Part shown: one piece after another, positions 1 to 8,467 of the stretch
How positions within the stretch are numbered: position 1 is the first letter of the stretch
Layout: each line of letters starts with the position of its first letter
Source: Alistipes sp. CAG:435
GTDB taxonomy: Bacteria; Bacteroidota; Bacteroidia; Bacteroidales; UBA932
DNA length: 18,812 bases
Reading direction: 5' to 3'
NCBI GenBank assembly: GCA_000433355.1
Contig: FR893149.1
Span: 33,248 to 52,059, forward strand
Position numbers and translations under genes: made by a program
The notes under the pieces: generated by a model
Seen by the model: only the letters and a program-made list of their open reading frames with translations
Databases searched by the model: none
Told to the model about the DNA's origin: nothing

Positions 1-419
1 TTATTATAGGTAGGAAACGAGATCAGCAGGAACACACGGCCGACAAGAGCCGGGTTGAAGACATTCTGTCCGAGACCGCCGAAGGTCATCTTTGCGATTC
101 CGATGGCGACGACAGCGCCGATGAACACAACCCACCAAGGTGTCGTGGCGGGAAGGTTGAGAGCCAGCAGGATGCCGGTCACGGCCGCTGACCAGTCGCC
201 GACGGTGGACGGTGCCTTGAGCAAATATTTAGTGATCAAATACTCCAACGCCACGCAGGAGATGACGCTGACAGCCAGAACCAGCAGTTCGGCAAGGCCG
301 TAGAACACGACCGAGACCACAACGGCTGGGATCAAGGCGATCACGACATCCCTCATCAAGACCGGAGTTGTGGTCTTGGAATGAAGGTGCGGAGACGGTG
401 AAACCAACAATCTTTCCAT
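1..419 (-). CDS. rnfD: Rnf complex subunit RnfD, N-terminal part (cut by window edge)
   Basis: Starting at the ATG at 419-417, the minus strand reads open to base 1, giving 139 codons of a hydrophobic protein. The segments LMRDVVIALIPAVVVSVVFY, TGILLALNLPATTPWW and GGLGQNVFNPALVGRVFLL match the N-terminal half of RnfD/NqrB-type membrane subunits, which carry covalently bound FMN within the ferredoxin:NAD+ oxidoreductase. Several membrane helices are evident. The flavin-attachment threonine motif should lie in the missing C-terminal half, so it cannot be checked. The start lies 4 bp after the rnfC stop codon, in the usual rnfB-rnfC-rnfD order, so it is almost certainly co-transcribed and probably translationally coupled. 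rnfG, rnfE and rnfA are expected beyond the left edge. Confidence 0.93.
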   Translation of the reverse strand, partial: MERLLVSPSPHLHSKTTTPVLMRDVVIALIPAVVVSVVFYGLAELLVLAVSVISCVALEYLITKYLLKAPSTVGDWSAAVTGILLALNLPATTPWWVVFIGAVVAIGIAKMTFGGLGQNVFNPALVGRVFLLISFPTYN

Positions 420-423
420 ATTC

Positions 424-1821
424 TTAAACAGTTTTTGCTTTTGCGGCTTCAGCGGCGGCCTTGGCGGCTGCGGCGCGAGCCTTCATTATTCCCATAACCT
501 GACCTCTTGCCATGCTGATGATGTCCAGCAGCGGGATGTAGGAAGGACAGGTGTAAAGACAGCATCCGCACTGGATGCAATCCTGAACAGCGTTGGCCTC
601 AAGTTCGTCCGTGTTGCCGACCTTGGCGAGACGATAGAGCAGGAACGGCTCAAGTCCCATAGGGCAGGCGTCGGCGCATTTACCGCAGCGGATGCAGTTG
701 CCTTCCGGATGCCTCTTGGTCTGTTCGGCGGTGAGGAAGAGCAAGGCTCCCGTTCCCTTGAGTGTGGCGGCGTCGAGATTGGCGATGGCCTTACCCATCA
801 TAGGGCCTCCGCTGATGACCTTGGCGGCGTTCTCAGGAACACCTCCGAGGTAGTCGATGATGTAGCGAAGCGGAGTGCCGACTCTGACAAGCAGGTTGGC
901 CTGCTTAGGGAAGCACTCACCGGTCACGGTCACTGAGTTGTCAATCAACGGCTTGTTCTTCTGCACAGCGTCATAGACGGCAAGAGCCGTGGCGACGTTC
1001 TGAACGACAGCGCCCACATCGATAGGCAGTCCGCCGGACTTCACCTGACGGTGCATCACAGCGTCAATCAGCTGTTTCTCACCACCTTCCGGATATTTCT
1101 TCATCAAAGGAAGCACCACGATGCCGTCGAACTTCGAGGACTTACCCTTCAACTCCGCAAGTACTTTCTGAATATGCTCGATCGCCTCCGGCTTGTTGTC
1201 CTCTATTGCGATCGTGGCGTTTGCTACGCCAAGAGCCTGCTTGATCAGCGCGGTTCCAACAACGACCTGCTCTCCCTTCTCAAGAAGTGTACGGAAGTCG
1301 GACGTGAGGTAAGGCTCGCACTCGCAACCGTTGATTATCAGCATCTCGCACTTCTTTCCAGGAGGCGGGGTCAGTTTCACGTGGGTAGGGAAGGTCGCTC
1401 CGCCGAGTCCCACAACTCCGCCGAGACGGATCTTCTCGATGATGGCCTTGCCGTCCTCAGGAATGTCTGTCACAAGGGTCTCTGAACGGTCGATGCTCTC
1501 AAGCCACTCGTCCCCCTCCACGGCGATCTCCACATAAGTCTGTGTGTTGCCGGCGAGATCCTTGCGAGGCCCGATTGACTTCACGGTTCCGGAAACGGAA
1601 GAGTGGATGAATGCCGAAACGAATCCGCCCGGCTCGGCGATCGGCTGGCCGACCTTTACCTTGTCACCGACAGCGACAACCGGCTTCGCCGGAGCGCCGA
1701 TGTGCTGGGCAAGGGAAATATACACGGTCTGAGGCAGCGGAAGAGCCTCGATGGCGCAATCGCGCGAGATCTTGGCATCGTTCGGATGCACTCCTCCGAT
1801 TGAGAATGTTCTGTTAGCCAT
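424..1821 (-). CDS. rnfC: Rnf complex electron-transport subunit RnfC
   Basis: This 465-residue protein is the peripheral RnfC subunit, the NADH/flavin-facing part of the ion-translocating ferredoxin:NAD+ oxidoreductase. The N-terminal region (about 30-100) is a barrel-sandwich domain like those of NqrA/RnfC. The nucleotide/flavin-binding loop GLGGATFPT is at 138-146, followed by NGCECEPYLT (165-174), both hallmarks of the RnfC/NuoF-type fold. Two [4Fe-4S] motifs follow: C376-x2-C379-x2-C382-x3-C386-P and C415-x2-C418-x2-C421-x3-C425-P. The last 20 residues are Ala/Lys-rich low complexity, as is the tail of RnfB next door. Its ATG overlaps the end of rnfB by 8 bp, consistent with translational coupling. 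Length and motifs are normal for the family. Confidence 0.97.
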   Translation of the reverse strand: MANRTFSIGGVHPNDAKISRDCAIEALPLPQTVYISLAQHIGAPAKPVVAVGDKVKVGQPIAEPGGFVSAFIHSSVSGTVKSIGPRKDLAGNTQTYVEIAVEGDEWLESIDRSETLVTDIPEDGKAIIEKIRLGGVVGLGGATFPTHVKLTPPPGKKCEMLIINGCECEPYLTSDFRTLLEKGEQVVVGTALIKQALGVANATIAIEDNKPEAIEHIQKVLAELKGKSSKFDGIVVLPLMKKYPEGGEKQLIDAVMHRQVKSGGLPIDVGAVVQNVATALAVYDAVQKNKPLIDNSVTVTGECFPKQANLLVRVGTPLRYIIDYLGGVPENAAKVISGGPMMGKAIANLDAATLKGTGALLFLTAEQTKRHPEGNCIRCGKCADACPMGLEPFLLYRLAKVGNTDELEANAVQDCIQCGCCLYTCPSYIPLLDIISMARGQVMGIMKARAAAAKAAAEAAKAKTV

Positions 1822-2746
1822 TGTTCTGTTCCTCCTTCTTTACAGCGGCGGCTGCGGCTGCAGCGGCCTCTCTTGCCTTTTTCTGACGTTCCTGGACACG
1901 GGCCTTCACGGCATCCTTGTCCAGCGGCTTAGGGAAATTAACTCCGATGATGGCGCCTGTAGGGCACATCGCCTCACACTCACGGCAAAGCTTGCACTTG
2001 GTGAAATCAATGTAGGCGACGTTGTTCTCAACGGTGATGGCATCGTGAGTACAAGTCTTCGCGCAGATTCCGCAGCCGATGCAGCCGGCCGAGCAAGCCT
2101 TCTTCACAGCTGGTCCCTTGTCCTTGTTCACGCAGGACACGTACATCCTCATTCCGCGAGGTCCCTTGGCCCTCAGCTCGATGATGGATTTAGGGCAAGC
2201 CTTCACACAGGCACCGCAGGCGGTACACTTCTCCTGGTCCACGACCGGAAGACCGGTCTCGGGATTCATGGACAAGGCTCCGAACTGACAGGCAGCCACA
2301 CAGTCCCCGCAGCCGAGACATCCGAACGCGCAGCCCGTGTCCCCGGCATATAGGGCGGCCTTGACCTTGCAGGAGGTCGTGCCGTCATATTCATTAGTCC
2401 TTGGTCTGGCGGCGCAGGTGCCACCGCAGCGCACCACAGCCACCATCGGCGCCTTCTCCTTGACCTCGTAGCCAAGAATCGCGGCAACCTTCTTCATTGT
2501 CTCATTGCCTCCGACAGGACAATAGTTGTTGTCCAGATTCGGGGCCTTCACCGCAGCCTCGGCGAACGCGTGGCAGCCGGCGAAACCACAACCTCCGCAG
2601 TTCGCTCCCGGCATTGCCTTCTCAACCTCCTCAATGCGCGGGTCCTCCTCAACCTTGAACCGCTGAGCGATAAGGTAAAGAGCCAGCGCAAGCAGAAGGC
2701 CGAGGCCCGTGATGACTGCGATGGTCCAGATGATTATTGTTGTCAT
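1814..2746 (-). CDS. rnfB: Rnf complex polyferredoxin subunit RnfB
   Basis: A 310-residue electron-entry subunit of the Rnf complex, which takes electrons from reduced ferredoxin. Residues 3-27 form one membrane anchor. Next is the Fe-S domain with C50-x2-C53-x4-C58-x17-C76 in the context GANCGGCGFAGC. Four ferredoxin-type [4Fe-4S] motifs follow: C143/C146/C149/C153, C174/C177/C180/C184, C222/C225/C228/C232 and C251/C254/C257/C261. Four ferredoxin motifs rather than two is the long RnfB form known from Bacteroidota and clostridia. The C-terminus (from about 280) is charged and Ala-rich. Its start lies 27 bp after the rseC stop, and its end overlaps the rnfC start. Family assignment is secure; the direction of electron flow in this organism is inferred from the family. 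Confidence 0.97.
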   Translation of the reverse strand: MTTIIIWTIAVITGLGLLLALALYLIAQRFKVEEDPRIEEVEKAMPGANCGGCGFAGCHAFAEAAVKAPNLDNNYCPVGGNETMKKVAAILGYEVKEKAPMVAVVRCGGTCAARPRTNEYDGTTSCKVKAALYAGDTGCAFGCLGCGDCVAACQFGALSMNPETGLPVVDQEKCTACGACVKACPKSIIELRAKGPRGMRMYVSCVNKDKGPAVKKACSAGCIGCGICAKTCTHDAITVENNVAYIDFTKCKLCRECEAMCPTGAIIGVNFPKPLDKDAVKARVQERQKKAREAAAAAAAAVKKEEQNNG

Positions 2747-2761
2747 AAAGCCAAATAAAAG

Positions 2762-2773
2762 CTAATTAATTAG
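2762..2773. repeat. 12-bp perfect palindrome between rseC and rnfB
   Basis: CTAATTAATTAG is a perfect 12-bp palindrome filling the half of the 27-bp rseC-rnfB gap nearest rseC, 15 bp upstream of the rnfB start codon. It could be an operator, or simply the AT-rich unstructured leader that helps initiation in Bacteroidota, where Shine-Dalgarno sequences are rarely used. It has no T-run and is too AT-rich to be a terminator. Function unknown. Confidence 0.3.
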
Positions 2774-3190
2774 TTATTTCCGAATATAAAACACATACCC
2801 CTCCGCAAGATGGTTCCTGCAAAGGTAAAGTATGAGGTAATACACAGCAATGCCCCCGATCGAAACCAACCCGCTGGCCAGTTCACCGAAGCCAATATAT
2901 GACAAAGATAACACTAAAATCAGTAATATCACCAAAGGAATCACATAAGAAAGCAAGACAGCCTTGAGTCCCATCTTCCTCGCGAGGCAGACCTCGACCT
3001 CCTGGCCTATTGAATATGCCTGGTCTCCATAAACCGGAACATCCACGATCTTCTTTTTGGATTCCGACGCACCGCAGAGACCGGCGGCATGACAGGCCGA
3101 GCAAGCGGATTCGGACACAATCTGAACCGAGACAGTGTCCTTTCCCACCGACACGACCTTGCCCTTATGTGAGACTTCTCCGGATGCCAT
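2774..3190 (-). CDS. rseC: RseC-type positive regulator / SoxR-reducing system protein
   Basis: A 138-residue membrane protein of the RseC/MucC family. The cytosolic N-terminal part has the motif C30-x2-C33-x5-C39 (CSACHAAGLC), typical of this family and likely a metal or Fe-S site. Residues about 75-97 and 100-125 form two membrane helices. In Escherichia coli, RseC works with the Rsx (Rnf-like) complex to keep SoxR reduced. In Bacteroidota the gene routinely precedes rnfB, as here, so a role in assembly or function of the Rnf complex is more likely than a SoxR-specific one (inference). The ATG lies 1 bp after the stop of the upstream DUF3108 gene, so the two are probably translationally coupled. 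Confidence 0.9.
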   Translation of the reverse strand: MASGEVSHKGKVVSVGKDTVSVQIVSESACSACHAAGLCGASESKKKIVDVPVYGDQAYSIGQEVEVCLARKMGLKAVLLSYVIPLVILLILVLSLSYIGFGELASGLVSIGGIAVYYLILYLCRNHLAEGYVFYIRK

Positions 3191-3191
3191 T

Positions 3192-4046
3192 CTATTCTAT
3201 CATTGAGGAAAACGGATTCTTGAGTTCAGACCAATCTCTCAGACGCCCCTGAACCTGACCGACTTTCATAGGAGCGGAGAACCAGACCGGAATCCTGTTC
3301 TCATCGTCAGAGAACCATCCGAAAAGATCGGACTCTCCCGAGAACACCTCGCCGGAGACAACCTCGAAACTGAACTTAAGACAACGGACAGTCCCGATTT
3401 CCGGGATGCGTTTGTTTTCCCTGCCGAGATATTTGAAATGCAGGGTATAGACATCATCGTCAACCGCGAATGTCATCGGATAATCCTCCCCTTCCTTAAG
3501 CTGGTCCACATCAACGTTGCGAAGGACATAGTACATCAACGGGATGTCATAGGTGCACTTGTCAAGGGGCAATGTGGCCGAGAACTCCCCCTTTCTTGAA
3601 TTGCTCAAGGAAGCGCTTATGTGCTCATTGCCGGGAGTGTGCACATAAGAGTAGAGGTTCGAGCATGTGTACTTTCCCTCTCTTGCGAACCGGGTGAACT
3701 TCATCGGACGCATGCCGTCACGGGTGAACCATGAGTCAAGATCCTCCTTGACACGGAAAAACTTCTCATAGAACCTCTGCGTCTTGCCCGTCAAGGACGC
3801 ATGGAAGACTTTCCGCCCGTTCAGGACGACAGTGTCAACCTTAAGAGTGGCCTGGGCCACATCCGCGTTGATAAGTCCCCATTTATAATGGATGGTGAAC
3901 ACCAACTTCTCGCCACCTTTGAAAGCCAGATTCTCCTCCTTGAGTATCCTGACAGGGATGCACTTCCCCTCACCGGCAGCAAAAGCCGGCACGGAAGAAA
4001 GCATGAATATGGCGGCAAAGACGCCGAAAAGTTTCGATATGCTCAT
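3192..4046 (-). CDS. Exported DUF3108 domain protein
   Basis: A 284-residue protein with a clear Sec signal peptide: Lys5 in the n-region, hydrophobic core FGVFAAIFMLSS, and a likely AFA cleavage site near residue 24. The mature part (GGEKLVFTIHYKWGLINADV, then WFTRDGMRPMKF, EGKYTCSNLYSY and WFSDDENRIPVWFSAPMKVG) matches the DUF3108 family, predicted beta-rich periplasmic or outer-membrane-associated proteins with no firmly assigned function. No catalytic residues can be named. The start codon shares one base with the dnaB stop (TGATG), and the stop lies 1 bp before the rseC start, so it is embedded in the operon. A link to envelope assembly is only a guess from the family's exported character. 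Confidence 0.85.
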   Translation of the reverse strand: MSISKLFGVFAAIFMLSSVPAFAAGEGKCIPVRILKEENLAFKGGEKLVFTIHYKWGLINADVAQATLKVDTVVLNGRKVFHASLTGKTQRFYEKFFRVKEDLDSWFTRDGMRPMKFTRFAREGKYTCSNLYSYVHTPGNEHISASLSNSRKGEFSATLPLDKCTYDIPLMYYVLRNVDVDQLKEGEDYPMTFAVDDDVYTLHFKYLGRENKRIPEIGTVRCLKFSFEVVSGEVFSGESDLFGWFSDDENRIPVWFSAPMKVGQVQGRLRDWSELKNPFSSMIE

Positions 4047-5539
4047 CAGAATTCAGTGTTATTGTCAAACTCATTGTTCATCGCCGAGTTCATGGCGGAC
4101 TCGGTGCCCCCCATCTCCTCCGCCCTGGCGGCCAGAGTGTCTCCAGGCTCGACAAAGCGGACCTGCTCGGCCTTGAAGAGCATGTCGATGTCGCACACCT
4201 CACCGTTACGGTGCTTGGCGATGATGATCTGTGTGGTTTCCTTTCCGTCAGGAGTCTCTCCAAGTCCCACATAGTCAGGACGGTGAATGAATATCACCAT
4301 GTCGGCGTCCTGCTCGATGGAACCGGACTCTCGAAGGTCGCTGAGCTGCGGCTTTCCACTGCCCCCGGTCCTCTTGACCGCGTCACGGGACAACTGCGAC
4401 AGGGCTATGATCGGGACATTCAACTCCTTGGCCGTAGCTTTCAAGGTCCTGGAAATTGCGGCGACTTCCTGCTCACGCATTCCCCGCAGTTCGGCCGGTC
4501 CCTGCATCAGCTGAAGGTAATCGACTATCACGAGACGGACACCCTTGGCCTTGACCAGCCTCTTGATCTTGGTCCTGAACTCCATAAGAGGGATGCTCGG
4601 TGTGTCATCTATGTACAGCGGAGCCTTTGAGAGATTCGCGAGCCTGGTCTCCAGCTGCTGCCAATCCCATGGATCCAGTTTTGCTCCACCCTTCAGCTTG
4701 TCGGCCGGAAGACCGGACTCTGTCGTCATAAGTCGCATCACGAGCTGCAGAGCCGACATTTCCAGAGAGAATACCGCCACCGGCATCTTGTAGTCAACGG
4801 CCGCGTTTCTGGCCAGGTTCAGGGCGAACGCTGTCTTTCCGACAGAAGGGCGGGCAGCCAGAATGATCAGGTCAGATTTCTGCCACCCTCTGGTGACACG
4901 GTCCAAAGACGGAAATCCTGACGGAACCCCGCTCAGACCTCCTGAAGCCTTCTGGTTCTTCTCCACCTCCTTCATCGCCTCGTTGATCACAGAGCCGATC
5001 TCCTGGATGTCGGTCTTCACACTGCTCTGGATAGCGTTATAGATCCTGGACTGGGAGTCGTCAATCAGATCTCCGACTTTCACCGAGTCGTCATAGGCAT
5101 CCCTGAGGATCTCGTAGGAAGCAGTGATCAGTTCCCGCTGTATGTTCTTCTGTTTAAGGATCCTGACATAGTACTCGATGTGAGCCGCCGCGCCTACCTT
5201 TTCGGAAAGGCCGGCCAACGCGACCGGACCTCCGACGGCCTCCAGATTGCCTTTCTCACGGAGCTTCGCGCTGACCGTCACGATATCCACGGACACATGC
5301 TCGTTCACAAGTGACGTCATGGCCTCGAAAATCATCCTGTGACGGGGATCGTAAAAACATGAGACAGTCAATTCCTCAAGCGCGGTGTCCACGGATGAGG
5401 GTTCGATGAGCATAGCGCCAAGGACAGCCTCTTCGACTTCAAGAGCTTGAGGCGGTTTGTTTCCCATCTCAAGCCCAAGTGTGTCAAGATTGACTGGCCT
5501 CGCCTTCTTTTTGGTTGTTTTTCCGGGCTGGTCAGGCAT
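4046..5539 (-). CDS. dnaB: Replicative DNA helicase DnaB
   Basis: A 497-residue hexameric replicative helicase that unwinds DNA 5' to 3' at the fork and binds primase. Residues about 28-130 are the N-terminal collar domain (PPQALEVEEAVLGAML). After a linker comes the RecA-like motor: Walker A ARPSVGKT (229-236), SLEMS with the catalytic Glu260, Walker B VIVDYLQLM (337-345), SQLSRD (381-386) and SDLRESGSIEQDADMV (400-415), then the IHRPDY arginine-finger region around Arg420. No intein interrupts it. The last 20 residues are Asn/Met-rich and look disordered. It sits between a zinc-ribbon gene (23 bp upstream) and the DUF3108 gene (1-bp overlap). All key residues are present and the length is normal. 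Confidence 0.98.
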   Translation of the reverse strand: MPDQPGKTTKKKARPVNLDTLGLEMGNKPPQALEVEEAVLGAMLIEPSSVDTALEELTVSCFYDPRHRMIFEAMTSLVNEHVSVDIVTVSAKLREKGNLEAVGGPVALAGLSEKVGAAAHIEYYVRILKQKNIQRELITASYEILRDAYDDSVKVGDLIDDSQSRIYNAIQSSVKTDIQEIGSVINEAMKEVEKNQKASGGLSGVPSGFPSLDRVTRGWQKSDLIILAARPSVGKTAFALNLARNAAVDYKMPVAVFSLEMSALQLVMRLMTTESGLPADKLKGGAKLDPWDWQQLETRLANLSKAPLYIDDTPSIPLMEFRTKIKRLVKAKGVRLVIVDYLQLMQGPAELRGMREQEVAAISRTLKATAKELNVPIIALSQLSRDAVKRTGGSGKPQLSDLRESGSIEQDADMVIFIHRPDYVGLGETPDGKETTQIIIAKHRNGEVCDIDMLFKAEQVRFVEPGDTLAARAEEMGGTESAMNSAMNNEFDNNTEF

Positions 5540-5562
5540 ATTGTCCGATGCGGTTTGTCTGT

Positions 5563-6375
5563 CTATTCAAAATCAGGATTGACGATGATCCTGCCGCAAT
5601 GCTCGCAGATTATGAGCTTCTTGTTGGAAGCGATGTCGACAAGACGCTGAGGAGTGATGGTGTTGAAGCATCCACCGCAGGCGTCTCCGTTATAGACGGA
5701 CACGACAGCGAGATGATTGTGGACGCTGGCGCGGATGCGGTCGTACGCGCTCATCGTCCTCGGATCGATCTTCTTGGCGCAATCCTCCCTGACAGAACGC
5801 AGTTTCTTCTCATCCTTGGATGTGGACTCGACAATCGTGGCAAGTTCCTCTTTCTTTGCCTTGAGGTCATCATTCCTGATGGCGATGTAGTCCTTCAAGG
5901 ATTCGATGTCATCCTTCTTCTCAGCGATGGCCGCCTTGGTGTCATTGATGTTCTTTTGAGCGATCTGGCGAAGAAGTCCCTGATTCTCAATCTCTTTGTT
6001 GATAGAATCGTACTCACGGCTGTTGGAGATGTCATTCAACTGCTGCTGGTACTTTTCGATCTGGGTGTCACAATCAACGATGTTCTGCCTGTTCTCGGCG
6101 ATTGTCTGGTTGTAAGCCTCGATGACAGCGACATCCTGAGTCTGACGGGCCTTCAGGTCGGCTATCTCGTTCTCAAGAGCCTCGACCTCAGACGGAAGCT
6201 CGCCGCGCATCTGCATGATCTTGTCAATCGCGGAATCCGCCTCCTGAAGCGCGTAGAGTGTCTTAAGCTTTTCCTCAACGCTGATTTCGGAGTCAGCGAA
6301 ATTCTTCTGGAGGGAAACGAATGTCTCCCTCTGGTCTATTGGGGTCTCGACTTTCTTGATTTTTTTAGTTGCCAT
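5563..6375 (-). CDS. Coiled-coil protein with C4-type zinc ribbon
   Basis: A 270-residue protein. Residues about 25-200 are strongly heptad-like and charged (repeated Glu, Lys, Gln and Asp with spaced Leu/Ile), predicting a long antiparallel coiled coil. The C-terminus carries a zinc ribbon with C233-x2-C236 and C257-x2-C260. This is the zf-RING_7/CT398-like family, widespread in bacteria and often encoded next to nif3, as here (12 bp apart). The family is thought to bind nucleic acid or act in translation- or secretion-linked complexes, but its role in Bacteroidota is not settled. The start MATKKIKKVE is the only good one. The large antisense open frame on the plus strand is a shadow of this gene. 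Confidence 0.88.
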   Translation of the reverse strand: MATKKIKKVETPIDQRETFVSLQKNFADSEISVEEKLKTLYALQEADSAIDKIMQMRGELPSEVEALENEIADLKARQTQDVAVIEAYNQTIAENRQNIVDCDTQIEKYQQQLNDISNSREYDSINKEIENQGLLRQIAQKNINDTKAAIAEKKDDIESLKDYIAIRNDDLKAKKEELATIVESTSKDEKKLRSVREDCAKKIDPRTMSAYDRIRASVHNHLAVVSVYNGDACGGCFNTITPQRLVDIASNKKLIICEHCGRIIVNPDFE

Positions 6376-6387
6376 ATAGCTATCTGA

Positions 6388-7173
6388 CTAATAATAATAT
6401 ACCGGATTACTTGTCTCCAGCCTCACGCTGGTATAGACTGCAAAGTTAGGAAAATTTTTCCTTAACAGAGAAAATAATATTTCCACAATCTCCACTTCCC
6501 CCTCGAAATGGCCTATATCAATGACCATAAAATCCTTAGTGGTGAAGAAATGATGGTAGGAAATGTCGCCGCAAAGATAGGCTTGGGCACCGGCTTTCCT
6601 GGCGCTTTCAATCAGCGAGCCACCGGAACCACCGCACATGGCCACACGGCTCACCGGGATTTCAGGAACATGCGAGCAGCGGGCCACCTTGAGTCCGAAC
6701 CGGGACTTGACATATTCAATGAACCCAACGCCATCCATCGGCTCCGGAAGATTTCCCCCCGCGCCAAGACCATACCCTCCGGGTTCTTCCTCCAACACAT
6801 GAATATCCTGGAGTCCCAGCCTTCTTGCCATCGCGCCGCTGACTCCACCGAGCACCTTGTCGGCCGTGGTGTGCGCGGCATAGACAGCGATTCCGGCCGC
6901 GGCGGCCTTCAAGACTGCAAGCCCCACGGGATCCTCAGGCGAGATTTTCTTTATTCCTCCGAATATCAAGGGATGGTGGGTCACGATCATGTCAGCTCCG
7001 CGTTCCACCGCCTCGTCCACAAGGTCCGCCGTGCAGTCAAACCCGAGAAGGACTCCATGGACTTCCTGTTCCGGAGAGCCGATGACGAGACCGCTGTTGT
7101 CCCAACTTTCCTGAATGGACAACGGCGCGAAGTCCTCAATTACCGAAATGACCTCCTTTACCTTCATATTCAT
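6388..7173 (-). CDS. Nif3-like dinuclear metal-centre protein
   Basis: A 261-residue member of the Nif3/YbgI family (GTP cyclohydrolase 1 type 2/NIF3), which forms toroidal hexamers with a two-metal centre. The expected ligands are visible: His66-His67 in THHPLIF, Asp105 in AHTTAD, and His222 with Glu226 in GHFEGE. The usual AHTNLD motif reads AHTTAD here, but the ligand Asp is kept. The length is that of the short YbgI-like form, without the PII-like insertion found in many roughly 365-residue homologues. The biochemical role remains unclear for the family. Its ATG overlaps the merR stop by 4 bp (ATGA). A second in-frame ATG lies two codons in (MNMKVKE) and could be the true start. Confidence 0.9.
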   Translation of the reverse strand: MNMKVKEVISVIEDFAPLSIQESWDNSGLVIGSPEQEVHGVLLGFDCTADLVDEAVERGADMIVTHHPLIFGGIKKISPEDPVGLAVLKAAAAGIAVYAAHTTADKVLGGVSGAMARRLGLQDIHVLEEEPGGYGLGAGGNLPEPMDGVGFIEYVKSRFGLKVARCSHVPEIPVSRVAMCGGSGGSLIESARKAGAQAYLCGDISYHHFFTTKDFMVIDIGHFEGEVEIVEILFSLLRKNFPNFAVYTSVRLETSNPVYYY

Positions 7174-7493
7174 AGGGATTTCTTTACTTCCACAAGCTGC
7201 CTGCGGATCTCCTTCAAGCTGTCCAACGCCTTGACACGGCCATCCACTTTTTTCCGGTCGGCGGCCATTTTTTTCGCCGCCCCCTCAAGTGTCAGCCCTT
7301 GCTCCTTCACAAGAAGATGTATCTGTTTCAGGCACTCAAGATCCTCCGCCGTGAAAAGACGATTCCCTTTGGCGTTTCTCTTCGGCTTGATGTATCTGGG
7401 AAACGAATTCGACCAGAACCTCACCAGAGAAGTGCTCTCTCCCAGAATCTCGGCGGTCTCGCCGATGGTATAATACAATTTATCCATATTCAT
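7170..7493 (-). CDS. MerR-family transcriptional regulator
   Basis: A small protein of about 107 residues with an N-terminal MerR winged helix-turn-helix: KLYYTIGETAEILGESTSL, then VRFWSNSFP and KRNAKGNRLFTAEDLECLKQI. A short helical coiled-coil tail follows. There is no C-terminal effector domain and no Cys cluster, so the inducer cannot be guessed. The start is ambiguous. A TTG at 7505 would overlap the upstream M23 gene by 4 bp, while ATGs at 7493 and 7487 give MNMDKLYY or MDKLYY. I take the ATG at 7493, since the homology begins at KLYY. A MerR gene beside M23 peptidases and alaS is a common Bacteroidota arrangement. Confidence 0.85.
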   Translation of the reverse strand: MNMDKLYYTIGETAEILGESTSLVRFWSNSFPRYIKPKRNAKGNRLFTAEDLECLKQIHLLVKEQGLTLEGAAKKMAADRKKVDGRVKALDSLKEIRRQLVEVKKSL

Positions 7494-7501
7494 AAATTTA
7501 A

Positions 7502-8452
7502 TCAATCCATTGATTGTCCGGTGTTGACGGACATGAAAAGCATCCCAATATAGTCATCCGGGCTGACAGAGGCGAACAGGTAATTCAACGGATCCAACCG
7601 CAAGGTATCCTTGAGAACCTCGTAATGAAGATGCGGTGCGAACGAGTTTCCGGACATCCCGACCTGGCCGATATTCTGTCCCCGCGCCAGTTTCTGTCCT
7701 TTGGTGACACGGGTGTTCTCAAGGTGGGCATAACGTGTAAGATAGCCGTTTCCGTGGTCGATCGTAACCACGTTCCCGAGACCTTTTGTGGAATGCGTGA
7801 CCTCTTTGACAACCCCATCGGCGGCGGCGACCACGGACTCTCCCTGCTGTGAGATCAGATCCAGTCCGCCATGGAAAACCTTCACCTTATAAAAAGGATT
7901 GATCCTGTCACCGACAGACGCTCCCGTCCTTGCGTAAGAGAATCCAGCCAAAGGATTGGTCATAGGCGGAAGGTCAGCCTTACGGTCAGAAAGGGCCTCC
8001 ATGACCCGTCTGAAATTAGCTTCCACCCTGTCCGAAATCCTTGACAACGTGTCCAGTCTCACCCTGGAATATTCAACAATCAGCCCGTCAGGTATCGTGT
8101 CCACGTCGGACAGCAGGCCGTCCGAATAAATGCTTCCGAGATCCGGCGCGTCGGAATTGAACAACCTATGATAAATCTCGTTGTCCTTGACACGCAGCCC
8201 GTCCAGGACATCACCGACAAGTTCCTCCCGGGCGGAGAGGCTCTTGTACATCTGACGGTACATCTGGTTCTCCCTCTTGAGTTTACGCTCGGAATCAGTG
8301 TTGATCACAAAAGAGAACACTACATAATAGACAACCGCCAGCGACGCGGTCACAAGGAAATACTTCACCGCCTTGCCCAAGACCGTCCACACTGAGTGTG
8401 TGACCTTGCGGAACTCCATCCGCGTCTTGTCAAACTCATACTTCGCTCCCAT
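7502..8452 (-). CDS. Membrane-anchored M23 family metallopeptidase (copy A)
   Basis: A 316-residue cell-wall hydrolase-type protein. A basic cytosolic N-terminus precedes one membrane helix (about 30-50), then a periplasmic helical stalk (about 52-160) and a LytM/M23 domain (about 165-295). The zinc and catalytic residues are all present: His194 and Asp198 (HGGLDL), His243 (YAHL) and His274-x-His276 (PHLHYE). An active enzyme cutting peptidoglycan cross-links is therefore likely, though related proteins can act as scaffolds. It is a tandem paralogue of the gene 15 bp upstream. The shared N-terminal design (anchor, then VKDNEIYHRLF versus VRDDDIYRSIF) points to duplication. Its stop lies within the region containing the merR start. 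Confidence 0.93.
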   Translation of the reverse strand: MGAKYEFDKTRMEFRKVTHSVWTVLGKAVKYFLVTASLAVVYYVVFSFVINTDSERKLKRENQMYRQMYKSLSAREELVGDVLDGLRVKDNEIYHRLFNSDAPDLGSIYSDGLLSDVDTIPDGLIVEYSRVRLDTLSRISDRVEANFRRVMEALSDRKADLPPMTNPLAGFSYARTGASVGDRINPFYKVKVFHGGLDLISQQGESVVAAADGVVKEVTHSTKGLGNVVTIDHGNGYLTRYAHLENTRVTKGQKLARGQNIGQVGMSGNSFAPHLHYEVLKDTLRLDPLNYLFASVSPDDYIGMLFMSVNTGQSMD

Positions 8453-8467
8453 ATTCCTACCCCTCTT

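Noticed and set aside
424..490. Ala/Lys-rich tails of RnfC (and RnfB) as possible frameshift products
   Set aside because: Both tails are in frame with normal gene ends, and low-complexity Ala/Lys tails are common in RnfC homologues.
4336..4352. GGTCGCTGAGCTGCGG in dnaB resembles the start of the REP-like repeat
   Set aside because: Only the first 11 bases agree, and it encodes the conserved DnaB motif QLSDLRES, so it is a chance similarity.
5515..6387. Long plus-strand open frame (290 codons) opposite the zinc-ribbon gene
   Set aside because: It is an antisense shadow of the coiled-coil zinc-ribbon gene. The protein has no recognisable domain, while the minus strand has a clear family match.
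6508..7473. Long plus-strand open frame (321 codons) opposite nif3 and merR
   Set aside because: It spans two well-supported minus-strand genes and has no domain signature of its own.
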